The notes below the pieces were generated by a model. The model ran no database searches. It saw only the letters and a list, made by a program, of their open reading frames with translations, and was not told the DNA's origin. Of a stretch of 47,084 nucleotides of DNA, positions 1 to 6,524 are shown piece after piece (position 1 is the stretch's first letter; every line of letters starts with the position of its first letter). Made by a program: the position numbers and the translations under genes. The stretch lies in the IMG/VR virus record IMGVR_UViG_3300036835_000164, positions 1 to 47,084 of that record. One strand, written 5' to 3'. Origin of the DNA: a virus.

Positions 1-127
1 GGGAAGCGCATGGTACAGATGCCACATGGACCAACTACGTTCGACACAGAGGATTATGGCCATAAGTACCTTGGAGTCATACCTAGGTGTGCGAATGACG
101 TCACGGCTATTGAGCATGTGGCAGTCC
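1..127. repeat. Terminal direct repeat, left copy (circle overlap)
   Basis: Identical over 127 bases to 46958-47084. The repeat lies inside the ribonucleotide reductase gene and keeps its reading frame across the join. The length of 127 equals a common maximum assembler k-mer, so this is most simply the overlap of a circular or circularly permuted genome and not a packaged terminal repeat. Confidence 0.95.
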
Positions 128-342
128 TTGCAGCAGCTCAAAAACACGTTGACTCCGCTGTTTCAAAGACCTGCAACGTCTCGAGTAGTATGGCGTGGAG
201 AGACTTCCAAAGCATCTACTTCGATGCGTTCTACAAAGGATGCAAGTCCTGCGCCACGTTCCAAGACGGAGGGAAGCGAGGCTCGCTCCTCGAGCGAGTA
301 GAGACGGTCGCTGATTGCGTCAGTGGCTCATGCGCTGCTTAG
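1..342 (+). CDS. nrdJ: Class II ribonucleotide reductase, C-terminal part
   Basis: This is the last 113 codons of the gene that begins at 45599 and crosses the circle join; the joined protein is about 566 aa. Frame 1 is open from the first base and continues the frame at 46958 exactly. The part contains the class II signature region with SAVSKTCNVS followed by an aromatic-rich stretch and GCKSCATFQDG, which corresponds to the family's 'KTxNxP...GxKGxTxYRDG' end. The protein ends DCVSGSCAA: a Cys pair four residues apart, as expected for the mobile C-terminal thiols that re-reduce the active site. An ATG at 10 is internal, not a start. Confidence 0.9.
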   Translation, partial: GKRMVQMPHGPTTFDTEDYGHKYLGVIPRCANDVTAIEHVAVLAAAQKHVDSAVSKTCNVSSSMAWRDFQSIYFDAFYKGCKSCATFQDGGKRGSLLERVETVADCVSGSCAA

Positions 343-541
343 AGCACAGAGGCTCCCAGTTCCGGCGATAGTCAGCTAGAGCTGGGGCGCCTGTCGGTGT
401 CGGTTTTGGTGCTATCGATCTCACCCTTGCTTGTCTACTATGGCCCAGCTTGAGAGCATGCACGCGGTCGGCGGGGGGCCAAGGACACGGGGGAGGATAA
501 AGCAAAATGCTGCATGGCACAACGGCGCTTGGGAGGCCAAA
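343..541. other. Non-coding gap after nrdJ
   Basis: About 200 bases with no convincing gene. A reading from a TTG at 431 is open into the next gene but has no ribosome site. Short partial inverted repeats are present (CCCAG near 355, CTGGG near 384). I see no clear promoter, terminator or tRNA. Confidence 0.4.
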
Positions 542-676
542 ATGCTTGACTGGATATGGTTATTGGCGTTCTACACTGCGGCGGCGCTCTTAGCCGCCGC
601 GAGGAGGAAACATGGCAGAACTGAAACCGCAACTGGGCAAGAACTGGCCCGGTCACGTCAGAAGGGACGAAGATAA
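542..676 (+). CDS. Small single-pass membrane protein
   Basis: A 44-residue reading. Residues 1-19 form a hydrophobic helix (Trp, Leu, Ala rich; starts MLDWIWLLAFYTAAALL) followed by a basic tail, so an inner-membrane anchor with a cytoplasmic Arg/Lys tail is likely. I chose the ATG at 542 because GGGAGG lies just upstream at about 531. Starts further upstream at 431 and 440 have no ribosome site. It overlaps the next gene by 65 bases, which may mean translational coupling. Family not recognised. Confidence 0.45.
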   Translation: MLDWIWLLAFYTAAALLAAARRKHGRTETATGQELARSRQKGRR

Positions 677-860
677 GCCCTCCACACCCTGGAAGGGTGT
701 GGAAGAGGCCATGGGAGCGAAACCCGTCGCAAGGCGACGGTGGGCGAGTGGGACCCTGGGGGCTACGCCCCCCAGGGATGGGCCAGCGGCAACTGCTGCC
801 GCCGAGATTGCTCGGCTGCTGCCGCCAGTGACGCGCAAGAAGCGGCGAGAGCCGCTCTAG
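612..860 (+). CDS. Hypothetical protein, 82 aa, basic and Ala/Pro rich
   Basis: Start ATG at 612 has a strong site GAGGAGG 5-7 bases upstream. The protein is basic, low in complexity towards the end, and has no recognised domain. The coding sequence holds three near-perfect hairpins: CCACACCCT/AGGGTGTGG near 682-702, CCGTCGC/GCGACGG near 723-742, and CCCTGGGGG with its partner near 753-778. Its TAG stop and the stop of the convergent gene share the palindrome CTAG at 857-860. Confidence 0.6.
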   Translation: MAELKPQLGKNWPGHVRRDEDKPSTPWKGVEEAMGAKPVARRRWASGTLGATPPRDGPAATAAAEIARLLPPVTRKKRREPL

Positions 861-1168
861 CGCTTCCGAGGATGAGGGGCTGGCTTAGAGCGGTAGTTAT
901 CTTCATCGTCGTCATCGCTGCGGCGGGGCTTCTGGGCCTGCTGCTGGGTAGTTGGCTTAGCTTGCGCTGAAGGCGAAGCCGGGGGGTTGTCTGCCTTCAC
1001 TTGCTGTAGGGCTTCGGTAATCGCGTTGCGATTAGCCTTGAGTTCGGCTGCGAACGTCTCGGCGGAGCCGGGGTCGGCTTCTAGGCGCGAAACGACGTAG
1101 TCGAGGAGCTTTGTGGCGATGCTGGCGGCGTCAGGCGCTGAAGCTACAGCTTCACGAAGGGAGGTCAT
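857..1168 (-). CDS. Hypothetical protein with acidic C-terminal tail, 103 aa
   Basis: Start ATG at 1168 follows AGGAGA with 6-base spacing. Residues 1-60 look helical. Residues 62-80 are Pro/Gln/Ala rich, followed by RRSDDDDEDNY and a short basic end. An ordered head, flexible linker and acidic tail resemble small DNA-mimic or single-strand-binding-tail proteins, but there is no family match I can claim. It reads against its neighbours, so it needs its own minus-strand promoter somewhere in 1169-1300. Confidence 0.6.
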   Translation of the reverse strand: MTSLREAVASAPDAASIATKLLDYVVSRLEADPGSAETFAAELKANRNAITEALQQVKADNPPASPSAQAKPTTQQQAQKPRRSDDDDEDNYRSKPAPHPRKR

Positions 1169-1678
1169 GGAGGTCTCCTATTTGCTTGAAGGGCAAGGAG
1201 TTTAAAATTTTTAAGCACGCGCGGCAAGAGCCATGGACCACGGCGATAGCCGTAGTACACCCCACCCTAGGCGGGAGCTCCTACCATGGGAAGATGGCAT
1301 GATCATGGCAAAATGCCCTGATCACGTGATTTTGCTGTAGTGAATTCAATTTGAGATGAAAATTTAATTATCGCACTATAATTGACCTAAGATAGAAAAT
1401 TAATCTTAGTATAATTGTACTCGGGAAAAATTTTGTACAAATGTACAAATGTTTTATTTTTATCGATTGTACTGCCGACGGCGCGGCAACTGCGGCCGTT
1501 CCAGGCCATGAACACCTGAGGAACCTAGAGAGTTTGACCAAGTTGGCCGATTTGGGCTTGGCTAAAAATTATTTGTGCCTTTGCATTTTTTTTGTTGCAT
1601 GCTTTCGTGGTTCGTGTATTATGAGTTTAGCCGATGCGTTGATGCAAAGGCGTCAAACACAAGGAAAGTGGCAAAACA
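1169..1678. promoter_or_regulatory. AT-rich control region with palindromes
   Basis: This 510-base gap has no supported gene. It contains an inverted repeat at 1301-1323 (GATCATGGCA / TGCCCTGATC, one mismatch), the palindrome ATCACGTGAT at 1321-1330, CTAAGAT/ATCTTAG arms at 1387-1393 and 1403-1409, and the tandem octamer TGTACAAA at 1434-1449. TATAAT boxes lie at 1377-1382 and 1410-1415, with TTGACC at 1382-1387, but their spacings (20 and 22) are long. The arrangement looks like an operator/promoter region for the divergent genes on either side. This is inference. Confidence 0.55.
1595..1622 (+). promoter_or_regulatory. Candidate promoter TTGCAT-N16-TATTAT
   Basis: TTGCAT at 1595-1600 and TATTAT at 1617-1622 are separated by 16 bases, 56 bases before the start at 1679. 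The same -35 word and spacing recur at 9042-9069, and a variant lies at 7641-7669. Confidence 0.5.
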
Positions 1679-2308
1679 ATGGCAACGATGGAAAATAAAG
1701 CAACGGAGCTTAGCAATTCGCAGCTTGACGCGATGCTGAATGAAAAGAACCCGGAGCGCAAGGTTGGCCTCGCACATAATTTCATTGACCTTGGCAAAGG
1801 CAAGGCAGTGTTGCGCTTTCGCGTAAAGCCTGAGGGAGCGCCCAAAGGCACAATTCCGCAGCGCATCACAAGCGTGCTGGATTACAGCGATTGCACGTAC
1901 AATGATTTGATGCAATTCGCTTGCAGCAACGGGATTGCTGTCGCACTCCAAACGGAATGGCGCGATGGCAATTTGGGCGATTACGTGCACGTCAATGTTA
2001 AAACGTTGATGGAAGCTAGCGAACGTGGCGCAACGTTCCGCGATCCCGTGGCTGAATGCGAAAAGGAAATTGAGGAGGCTGAGGCTGATGGCGCGCCATA
2101 CAGCGAAAAGCAGGTTGCACGTTTGCGCGCAAAGGCGCTTGAAGAAAAGGCAAAGCTGCAAATCGAGCGCGAACGGCGTGCAAAGGCGAAAGCGGACAAG
2201 GATGCCAGCGCTAATGTGGCCAAGCCGCAAATTGTTGGGACGGTGCAAAGCACGGCCGAGGATGTAAAGGCGAATATTGTGAGCATGGGCAAGCCCAAAA
2301 AGAAGTGA
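1679..2308 (+). CDS. Hypothetical early protein, 209 aa, coiled-coil and basic C-terminus
   Basis: Residues 1-115 are mixed alpha/beta. Residues 120-185 are a charged helical stretch rich in Glu, Lys, Arg and Ala (likely coiled coil), and the end is GKPKKK. AAGGAAAG lies about 11 bases before the ATG; a second ATG at 1688 is possible. It is the first gene behind the candidate promoter at 1595, so probably early. Base use (GCG, TTG, AAA codons, fewer GGC/GAC) resembles the next four genes and differs from the rest of the genome. No domain recognised. A long antisense frame over it is a compositional shadow. Confidence 0.75.
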   Translation: MATMENKATELSNSQLDAMLNEKNPERKVGLAHNFIDLGKGKAVLRFRVKPEGAPKGTIPQRITSVLDYSDCTYNDLMQFACSNGIAVALQTEWRDGNLGDYVHVNVKTLMEASERGATFRDPVAECEKEIEEAEADGAPYSEKQVARLRAKALEEKAKLQIERERRAKAKADKDASANVAKPQIVGTVQSTAEDVKANIVSMGKPKKK

Positions 2309-2400
2309 AATGCGGTAGCATTTCCGCAGGTTTGGGATGCTGCGGCGTCCCAAATCTCCGGCAATGTTTGTCGGGAACAAAAACGCGAAAGGTTTTAGCA

Positions 2401-2688
2401 ATGTCATGGGATCCTGCACTAAGGTGCGCTGAAATGGACGCCAACAAGCAATTGTCTGTTGCGGAGGACATGGTTAGGTGTTTACAAAATCCCACGAATT
2501 TTGGCGTGCTGGCTTTTTACGAGCGCGCCGAAAAGCACGAGTGCAAACATTGTGGGGGATTGCGGGAAAGCGGCCCGCTTGCGGAAAGATACTTGGATGT
2601 TTTAATGGAGGCGCTTGAGCTTTGGATTGTAATGCATAAGCATGAGCATCCAACGGCGCGGCCAATTGATCCGGAGTATGGGGAATGA
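2401..2688 (+). CDS. Hypothetical protein with CxxC motif, 95 aa
   Basis: Begins MSWDPALRCAEMDANKQ and contains ECKHCGG, a single CxxC pair, so possible metal or redox chemistry cannot be placed in a known fold. I chose ATG 2401 because AAAGG lies 8 bases upstream; a longer frame from 2305 would run back into the preceding stop region without a ribosome site. The stop overlaps the next start (ATGA). Confidence 0.6.
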   Translation: MSWDPALRCAEMDANKQLSVAEDMVRCLQNPTNFGVLAFYERAEKHECKHCGGLRESGPLAERYLDVLMEALELWIVMHKHEHPTARPIDPEYGE

Positions 2689-2864
2689 AATACATGCTAA
2701 TAGCTTTCACGCGCCACGGTGAAAGGGTTTATTATGGGCCATTTGGCTCAAGAAAAGAGGCAATCGCATATGTGGAGAGTGTTAAAATGCATTCCACATG
2801 GCGCACGATTGTTAGCAATGTGCAAGTTGAGCGCTTAAATGAACCAGAAAATAACACAAAGTAG
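2685..2864 (+). CDS. Hypothetical protein, 59 aa
   Basis: The ATG at 2685 overlaps the previous stop as ATGA, and GGGGA lies just upstream. The protein starts MKYMLIAFTRHGERVYYGPF and looks like a small mixed alpha/beta protein. No family recognised. Overlap with both neighbours and shared base use support it as a member of the 1.7-3.3 kb operon. Confidence 0.55.
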   Translation: MKYMLIAFTRHGERVYYGPFGSRKEAIAYVESVKMHSTWRTIVSNVQVERLNEPENNTK

Positions 2865-3042
2865 GGAAAATCCACCAATTCTTTTGCCGTTTGTGTGGGA
2901 TGAAAACACAACGGCGAAAGAATTGTGGGCGCGTGTAAAGTTGATGCTGGATTATGTGGAGGCACGGAGGGATTTTAGCGAAGAAGAGTGGAAAGAGTTG
3001 AAAATTATTCGCGCAAGGTTGCGCGAATTGCGAAAAATGTGA
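2839..3042 (+). CDS. Hypothetical helical protein, 67 aa
   Basis: Overlaps the end of the previous gene by 26 bases. Residues 25-67 form a charged helix ending RARLRELRKM, suggesting a small helical or coiled-coil protein. The ribosome site is weak (GAG near 2828). No known family. Confidence 0.5.
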   Translation: MNQKITQSRENPPILLPFVWDENTTAKELWARVKLMLDYVEARRDFSEEEWKELKIIRARLRELRKM

Positions 3043-3058
3043 AACAGGGAAACGCGAG

Positions 3059-3316
3059 ATGAGAACGTTTTATGTTCTGTGGTGCAAAGATCATTTCTTT
3101 GCGAACCAAGATGTTAGGGTGGTCGAGGTGATTCCTGCGGAATCAGAGCGCGCAGCGCTCCAAGCTTTGACACGTAAAATGCCAGATATTCTAGCGAGGC
3201 TCGAAACCCGAAAGGGTTTCGTGAAAGTTGTGGAACAAGTTTTGCCGTGGCAACAAGCTGTGGACTGGTTGCCAATGGCAGAAGTTGTGAACCTCGCTAG
3301 TCGCAGATTGAACTGA
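3059..3316 (+). CDS. Hypothetical protein, 85 aa
   Basis: Starts MRTFYVLWCKDHFF, followed by an alpha/beta-looking body with no recognised motif. The upstream sequence is GGGAAACGCGAGATG, in which AACGCGAGA abuts the start; this word also precedes the starts at 2401, 3811 and 11606. A perfect hairpin with a GAAA loop (CGAAACCC/GGGTTTCG, 3202-3221) lies inside the coding sequence. Confidence 0.6.
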   Translation: MRTFYVLWCKDHFFANQDVRVVEVIPAESERAALQALTRKMPDILARLETRKGFVKVVEQVLPWQQAVDWLPMAEVVNLASRRLN

Positions 3317-3408
3317 GGAAAGGAGGTGTGAATTACCTAGAAGTTTTGCTTCGCAGAAGTTTAGCAACTAAAACCAAGCTTTGCTTGGTTTCAAATGGAG
3401 AAATGCAA

Positions 3409-3756
3409 ATGACAGAAGTAGCAGCAACGGCACCAGCAGTGGAAACAGTTCCGGTAACGGAGCCGTCTTCGACGATTGTTAGGCCGAAATTCAAGGACAA
3501 CAGCAAAAGAATTCAACTGACTCTGACAACGAGGCAGATTGAATGGCTAGTTGTTCGGGCTTTACAAGCATATGCTGATCAAACCAGTGCCATTGCAGGG
3601 ACAAATTCGTCCCTTGCTAAGCTCGAGTTGTACGGAAATGTCATCCCGGACGATCTTCGAGCTGCAATAGCAGCAAATGCTAATGAGGAGATGAAACGTC
3701 GAGAAGAGGCAATTGGCTTGGCTGGTTATCTTTCGAACTTGGTTGTAGCTGAGTAA
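3409..3756 (+). CDS. Hypothetical protein, 115 aa
   Basis: Residues 1-25 are low in complexity (Ala, Val, Thr, Pro), followed by a folded-looking helical part containing LTTRQIEWLVVRALQAYADQ. I chose ATG 3409 because GGAG ends 8 bases upstream. A GTG at 3328 in the same frame directly abuts the strong site AAAGGAGGT with no spacing, so it is unlikely to be used. A hairpin AAACCAAG/CTTGGTTT lies between the two. No family recognised. Confidence 0.65.
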   Translation: MTEVAATAPAVETVPVTEPSSTIVRPKFKDNSKRIQLTLTTRQIEWLVVRALQAYADQTSAIAGTNSSLAKLELYGNVIPDDLRAAIAANANEEMKRREEAIGLAGYLSNLVVAE

Positions 3757-3771
3757 TAAGTAGAATGGGGA

Positions 3772-3793
3772 TGGGGAGGCGAAAGCCTCCCCA
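3772..3793. terminator. GC-rich hairpin with GAAA tetraloop
   Basis: TGGGGAGGC, loop GAAA, GCCTCCCCA: nine perfect pairs just after the stop at 3756. No T-run follows, so it could be an mRNA-stabilising or processing hairpin and not an intrinsic terminator. Confidence 0.5.
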
Positions 3794-3810
3794 CTAACGC
3801 GAGAACATAG

Positions 3811-3990
3811 ATGAAAGCTGTAGCGGGAGCCGCTGTGCTCCTTAGCTTGGCAACGGCGATAGCCGTTGGCGGGTTTGTGTTAGCTAGAATGCTGTCGGCA
3901 GTTGCACATGGCGAGAGCATGAATGTGAGCGAAGTGGAAAAGAGCCCAACTCCATTGAGGCCGGGCATCAACTGGAGGGTTCAGCAGTGA
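3811..3990 (+). CDS. Small membrane or exported protein, 59 aa
   Basis: Starts MKAVAGAAVLLSLATAIAVG: a hydrophobic N-terminal helix, either a signal anchor or an uncleaved signal peptide, then a short polar tail. AACGCGAGA lies 6 bases before the start. The coding sequence includes the perfect hairpin CAACGGC-GATA-GCCGTTG at 3851-3868. Its stop overlaps the GTG start of the next membrane protein. Confidence 0.55.
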   Translation: MKAVAGAAVLLSLATAIAVGGFVLARMLSAVAHGESMNVSEVEKSPTPLRPGINWRVQQ

Positions 3991-4292
3991 TTAAAAAATG
4001 GTCTACGCTCATGTTGCTGGCAGGTGTGTTGGCAATAGGCACGGGGCTCATTGAGATCAAGGCACTAGGACCTAACACGCCCATAATTGACAACTTTCAA
4101 CCATGGAGAAATAGCCGATGCATTGTGTGCATTGCGCATGTTTCTACTAGGAGCTTCAGTGATGACAAGGATATGTGGATCCTGGGTGCAGTACTGTCGT
4201 TTGTCCTAATTAGCTTGATTGCAATTGGGATTGTAGTTGCTTGGAAAGCAACTTTGTGGGTCCTCAAGGATGTGAGAGAGGCATTGAGATGA
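3987..4292 (+). CDS. Two-pass membrane protein, 101 aa
   Basis: GTG start with GGAGGG 8 bases upstream, overlapping the previous stop. Hydrophobic helices lie at about residues 7-24 and 63-87, with a polar loop between them containing RCIVCIAH. That topology fits a small inner-membrane protein with a periplasmic loop. It ends KDVREALR and overlaps the next start as ATGA. No family assigned; a role in lysis or superinfection exclusion would be guesswork. Confidence 0.6.
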   Translation: MIKKWSTLMLLAGVLAIGTGLIEIKALGPNTPIIDNFQPWRNSRCIVCIAHVSTRSFSDDKDMWILGAVLSFVLISLIAIGIVVAWKATLWVLKDVREALR

Positions 4293-4711
4293 ACAAGCTA
4301 CCAACTAAGTTTGTGATTGTGAACCCCAAGGCTAAAGCCTTGATTGCAATGTACTGTGATGATGTGGACGAGATTTATTCATTCGCTGGTCTACCTCCGT
4401 TGGAGGTAGACCACGGAGTGGTCAGGCCAGGGATTGGCGTGGTGGTGTATGAGTTTGGATTGTTCGCAGATCCGAAGGACATAAGCTACTTCGCAATGGA
4501 GGGCCAGCTGTTCGCAGGGAATGCTGTGCTCTATGGCTATGATGTGAAGAGTGGTGAGACGAGGGATGTCGAAGACATCCCCGTGCCACTTTGGTTGGAG
4601 GGCCAAGAGGGCGTGGAGGCTGCTATTGCGGCGGGATTGGTCGCTAGACCAATCATGGCCGTGAATGGTGTGGTGACGTGGCAATGGCCTGATGCGAGGA
4701 ACGGGCAGTGA
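4289..4711 (+). CDS. Hypothetical protein, 140 aa, hairpin-rich gene
   Basis: ATG at 4289 overlaps the previous stop (ATGA) and follows GAGAGG. The protein looks like a mixed alpha/beta soluble domain with no recognised motif. The gene carries four perfect inverted repeats with 3-4 base loops: 4327-4342 (6 bp), 4388-4412 (11 bp), 4563-4581 (8 bp) and 4635-4654 (8 bp). This density is far above what a 420-base gene would be expected to hold by chance. Confidence 0.65.
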   Translation: MNKLPTKFVIVNPKAKALIAMYCDDVDEIYSFAGLPPLEVDHGVVRPGIGVVVYEFGLFADPKDISYFAMEGQLFAGNAVLYGYDVKSGETRDVEDIPVPLWLEGQEGVEAAIAAGLVARPIMAVNGVVTWQWPDARNGQ

Positions 4712-4851
4712 TTGTCACGGTGTTTTGCCTGATTGCGGCGTGGCTGCTGTGGTGGTTAGTTACCATGATCCTCGAAGAGGTTCGGGAGGGAATTGAAGCG
4801 GAGGAAATGGAGAAAGTTCGGCGCAAGTATGTGCGAAACTATGACGAGTGA
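4708..4851 (+). CDS. Small single-pass membrane protein, 47 aa
   Basis: GTG start overlaps the previous stop (GTGA) and GAGGA lies 7 bases upstream. Residues 2-21 are a Trp/Leu-rich membrane helix (MIVTVFCLIAAWLLWWLV), followed by a charged helix ending RKYVRNYDE. It closes this plus-strand run before the terminator-like hairpin at 4867. Confidence 0.55.
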   Translation: MIVTVFCLIAAWLLWWLVTMILEEVREGIEAEEMEKVRRKYVRNYDE

Positions 4852-4866
4852 CGTCAGTCACTCGCA

Positions 4867-4892
4867 GAGGGAGGGGCGGCGGCCCCTCCCTC
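4867..4892. terminator. Hairpin between convergent genes
   Basis: GAGGGAGGGGC, loop GGCG, GCCCCTCCCTC: 11 perfect pairs lying between the stop at 4851 (plus) and the stop at 4916 (minus). Position suggests a two-way transcription stop, though T-runs are absent. Confidence 0.55.
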
Positions 4893-4915
4893 CATGGTGA
4901 AGTGTCAGGCTCACC

Positions 4916-5284
4916 TCACCACCACCACCCCAGACCCCAACGCCTGTGGTGGAAGCCAAGAGATGCGTAGCCATAGCCGTAGCTGTGGCTGTAGGGGTAA
5001 TCGTCATCCAAGTAGTAGCGATATCGCGGCCAACTTCGGACGCGATATGTGGGCGCCCAGTCACTGTCATCGTACAAGAGGTAGGATGACAGGTAGGGGG
5101 AGCGATAGCCTCGATAGAGGCGCTGCGCGCGAACGCGAGAGCCTCTAAAGCAATCCTGCAGAACCAATCGCCCCCGACTATAGTTATAGTCGCAGTGCGT
5201 TGCGGCCTGCGCGTCCAGTGCAGGTGTTGCGAAGAGCAACACCGCTGCTAGTGCTGACGAAGTCAGCATAGATCTAACGAACAT
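4916..5284 (-). CDS. Predicted exported Tyr/Arg/Trp-rich protein, 122 aa
   Basis: An ATG at 5284 follows GGAGGC by 5 bases; an earlier ATG at 5296 is part of that ribosome site. Residues 1-27 form a classic signal peptide with a cleavable ALDAQA end. The mature part has two Cys (THCDYNY and LQDCFRG) that could form a disulfide, then a Tyr/Arg/Trp/His-rich tail ending GLGWWW. Similar small secreted proteins occur in alphaproteobacteria, but I cannot name a family. A role at the host envelope is inferred from export alone. Confidence 0.65.
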   Translation of the reverse strand: MFVRSMLTSSALAAVLLFATPALDAQAATHCDYNYSRGRLVLQDCFRGSRVRAQRLYRGYRSPYLSSYLLYDDSDWAPTYRVRSWPRYRYYLDDDYPYSHSYGYGYASLGFHHRRWGLGWWW

Positions 5285-5487
5285 AAATGCCTCCATTTGG
5301 GACAGTTGCGAACGTAGTGAGCAATAGCCAGTTCGATGGCTAAGAGCTCTGCTTGCGAGACGTCGCTACAGGTAGCGACAAGGGACCTGCGACCGTCAGG
5401 TCGCACGGTCCACACTGATTTTCCTGAGGCCACATACTCGAGCCGGGATGGGCTCAAAATGGGCGCTGGGCGCCCCGTGGCGGCCAT
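5263..5487 (-). CDS. Hypothetical protein, 74 aa
   Basis: Start chosen at 5487 because AAAGGAGC lies 5 bases upstream; the frame extends further but with biased, non-coding-like sequence. The body has a strand-rich first half (YVASGKSVWTVRPDGRR) and a helix containing AELLAIELAIAHYVRN. It overlaps the exported-protein gene by 22 bases. No family recognised. Confidence 0.6.
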   Translation of the reverse strand: MAATGRPAPILSPSRLEYVASGKSVWTVRPDGRRSLVATCSDVSQAELLAIELAIAHYVRNCPKWRHLCSLDLC

Positions 5488-5566
5488 TGGTGCTCCTTTG
5501 GGTGGTTGGTGGGGATGGCGGGCGCGTTTGCCCGCCAATGGCTTTATTTGGCGCCGTGGCGCCGAA

Positions 5567-5950
5567 TTAACGGCCGACAGCCGATGGCGGCCGGATTGCG
5601 GCGATGGCTGGGGCAACGCCCCCGGCCTTGGCCGGCTCGAAGGGCTTGAGTTTGGCGAAGTCCAAACTCAGCCAGTCACGGAGTTGGGACTCCAACGGAG
5701 TCCCCTCGGTTTCGTGTTCGTCGCCGCACTCATCGACGAAGCGAGTTGTGAAACAGAGGTTACCGTGCCGGTCCAAGCCTGAGAGGGTGAGGCGTGCAGG
5801 GCAGCTGCACTCGTTGTCAGTGCAAACGTCGTCCACCGAAGGTGGACCGTCAGGGTCCGGTTGGACGAGTTCGGCGAAGACGAGTCGCATGCATACAGTG
5901 GACTCGGGATCTAGGCGCGAGAGCGCCTCTCGAAGTTCATGGACTCTCAT
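5567..5950 (-). CDS. Hypothetical protein, 127 aa
   Basis: ATG at 5950 with GAGGAGAA upstream. Begins MRVHELREALSRLDPES, a pattern seen in small phage proteins of unknown role, then a Cys-containing stretch (VCTDNECSCPARL) and an acidic body. The 'VxELRExLSxLDPxxxV' opening is common in phage hypothetical proteins. No activity can be assigned. Confidence 0.65.
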   Translation of the reverse strand: MRVHELREALSRLDPESTVCMRLVFAELVQPDPDGPPSVDDVCTDNECSCPARLTLSGLDRHGNLCFTTRFVDECGDEHETEGTPLESQLRDWLSLDFAKLKPFEPAKAGGVAPAIAAIRPPSAVGR

Positions 5951-6024
5951 GGAAGGTTCTCCTCGTGTTAGGCTTGGGGCACTATTGCCCCAAGCTCATG
6001 CAAAAACGGTCGGCAAGAGCCACG

Positions 6025-6375
6025 CTAGTGGCTCTTGGGAACGAAGTCCAGCATGCGTCGGAATTGGTCAGAGAGGCCCTGGAATGCTGCCAAAGTGGCA
6101 GCATTCTGGAAATCTTTGTGCCCGGATGGAACGGCCTGTAGGGCCGTGGCGATGATCCAGACCTGGGAGGGGGCGAGTTCTACGACGAAGCGTCCGCCCT
6201 CGCCAGAGGGGGAGCTGCGCAGCAGCTCCATGAGGCCAGCTTGGATGGTGGAAACTTCGAGAGAGCTAAGCATTGAGTAGTCGGCATCGCCGACCACGAA
6301 GTGGATCTCTGTGCATTTTTGGAGTTGCGTCAGCAACTCACGAGCGGTAGCGAGTGATGCTTTGTGTTGTGGCAT
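6025..6375 (-). CDS. Hypothetical protein, 116 aa
   Basis: ATG at 6375 with GGGGGA upstream. Mostly helical, soluble, with no recognised motif. It is the first gene downstream of the good minus-strand promoter at 6464-6492 and probably heads the run 6375 to 4916. Confidence 0.65.
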   Translation of the reverse strand: MPQHKASLATARELLTQLQKCTEIHFVVGDADYSMLSSLEVSTIQAGLMELLRSSPSGEGGRFVVELAPSQVWIIATALQAVPSGHKDFQNAATLAAFQGLSDQFRRMLDFVPKSH

Positions 6376-6463
6376 TGTGTAGTCCCCCGATGGGGGCGGC
6401 TAGGCCGTCCCCGTGCAGTCGTAAATATAAAAGAGCGTTTCCGCGGACGCGGAAATGCCCATC

Positions 6464-6492
6464 ATGGTAACAAATGTGCTAATGTGTGTCAA
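6464..6492 (-). promoter_or_regulatory. Sigma70-like promoter for the minus-strand island
   Basis: Read on the minus strand: TTGACA (6492-6487), 17 bases, TACCAT (6469-6464). The -35 box is a perfect consensus and the spacing is optimal. Downstream the leader has a hairpin TTTCCGC-GGAC-GCGGAAA (6438-6455, plus coordinates). It lies right after the terminator hairpin of the gene before it. Confidence 0.65.
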
Positions 6493-6503
6493 GCATTAAA
6501 ATG

Positions 6504-6524
6504 CTCTGGGGCTATGCCCCAGAG
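6504..6524 (-). terminator. Terminator-like hairpin at end of the HTH/TerS-like gene
   Basis: CTCTGGGGC, loop of 3, GCCCCAGAG: nine perfect pairs. On the minus strand it is followed by CATTTTAATG. The stop codon of the frame ending at 6512 lies within the hairpin. Confidence 0.6.

Noticed and set aside
1619-2419. 266-codon open frame on the minus strand over the gene at 1679
   Set aside because: It is a shadow: the sense gene has a ribosome site, a promoter and coding-like sequence, while the antisense frame is Cys/Phe/His/Arg rich with no start signal.
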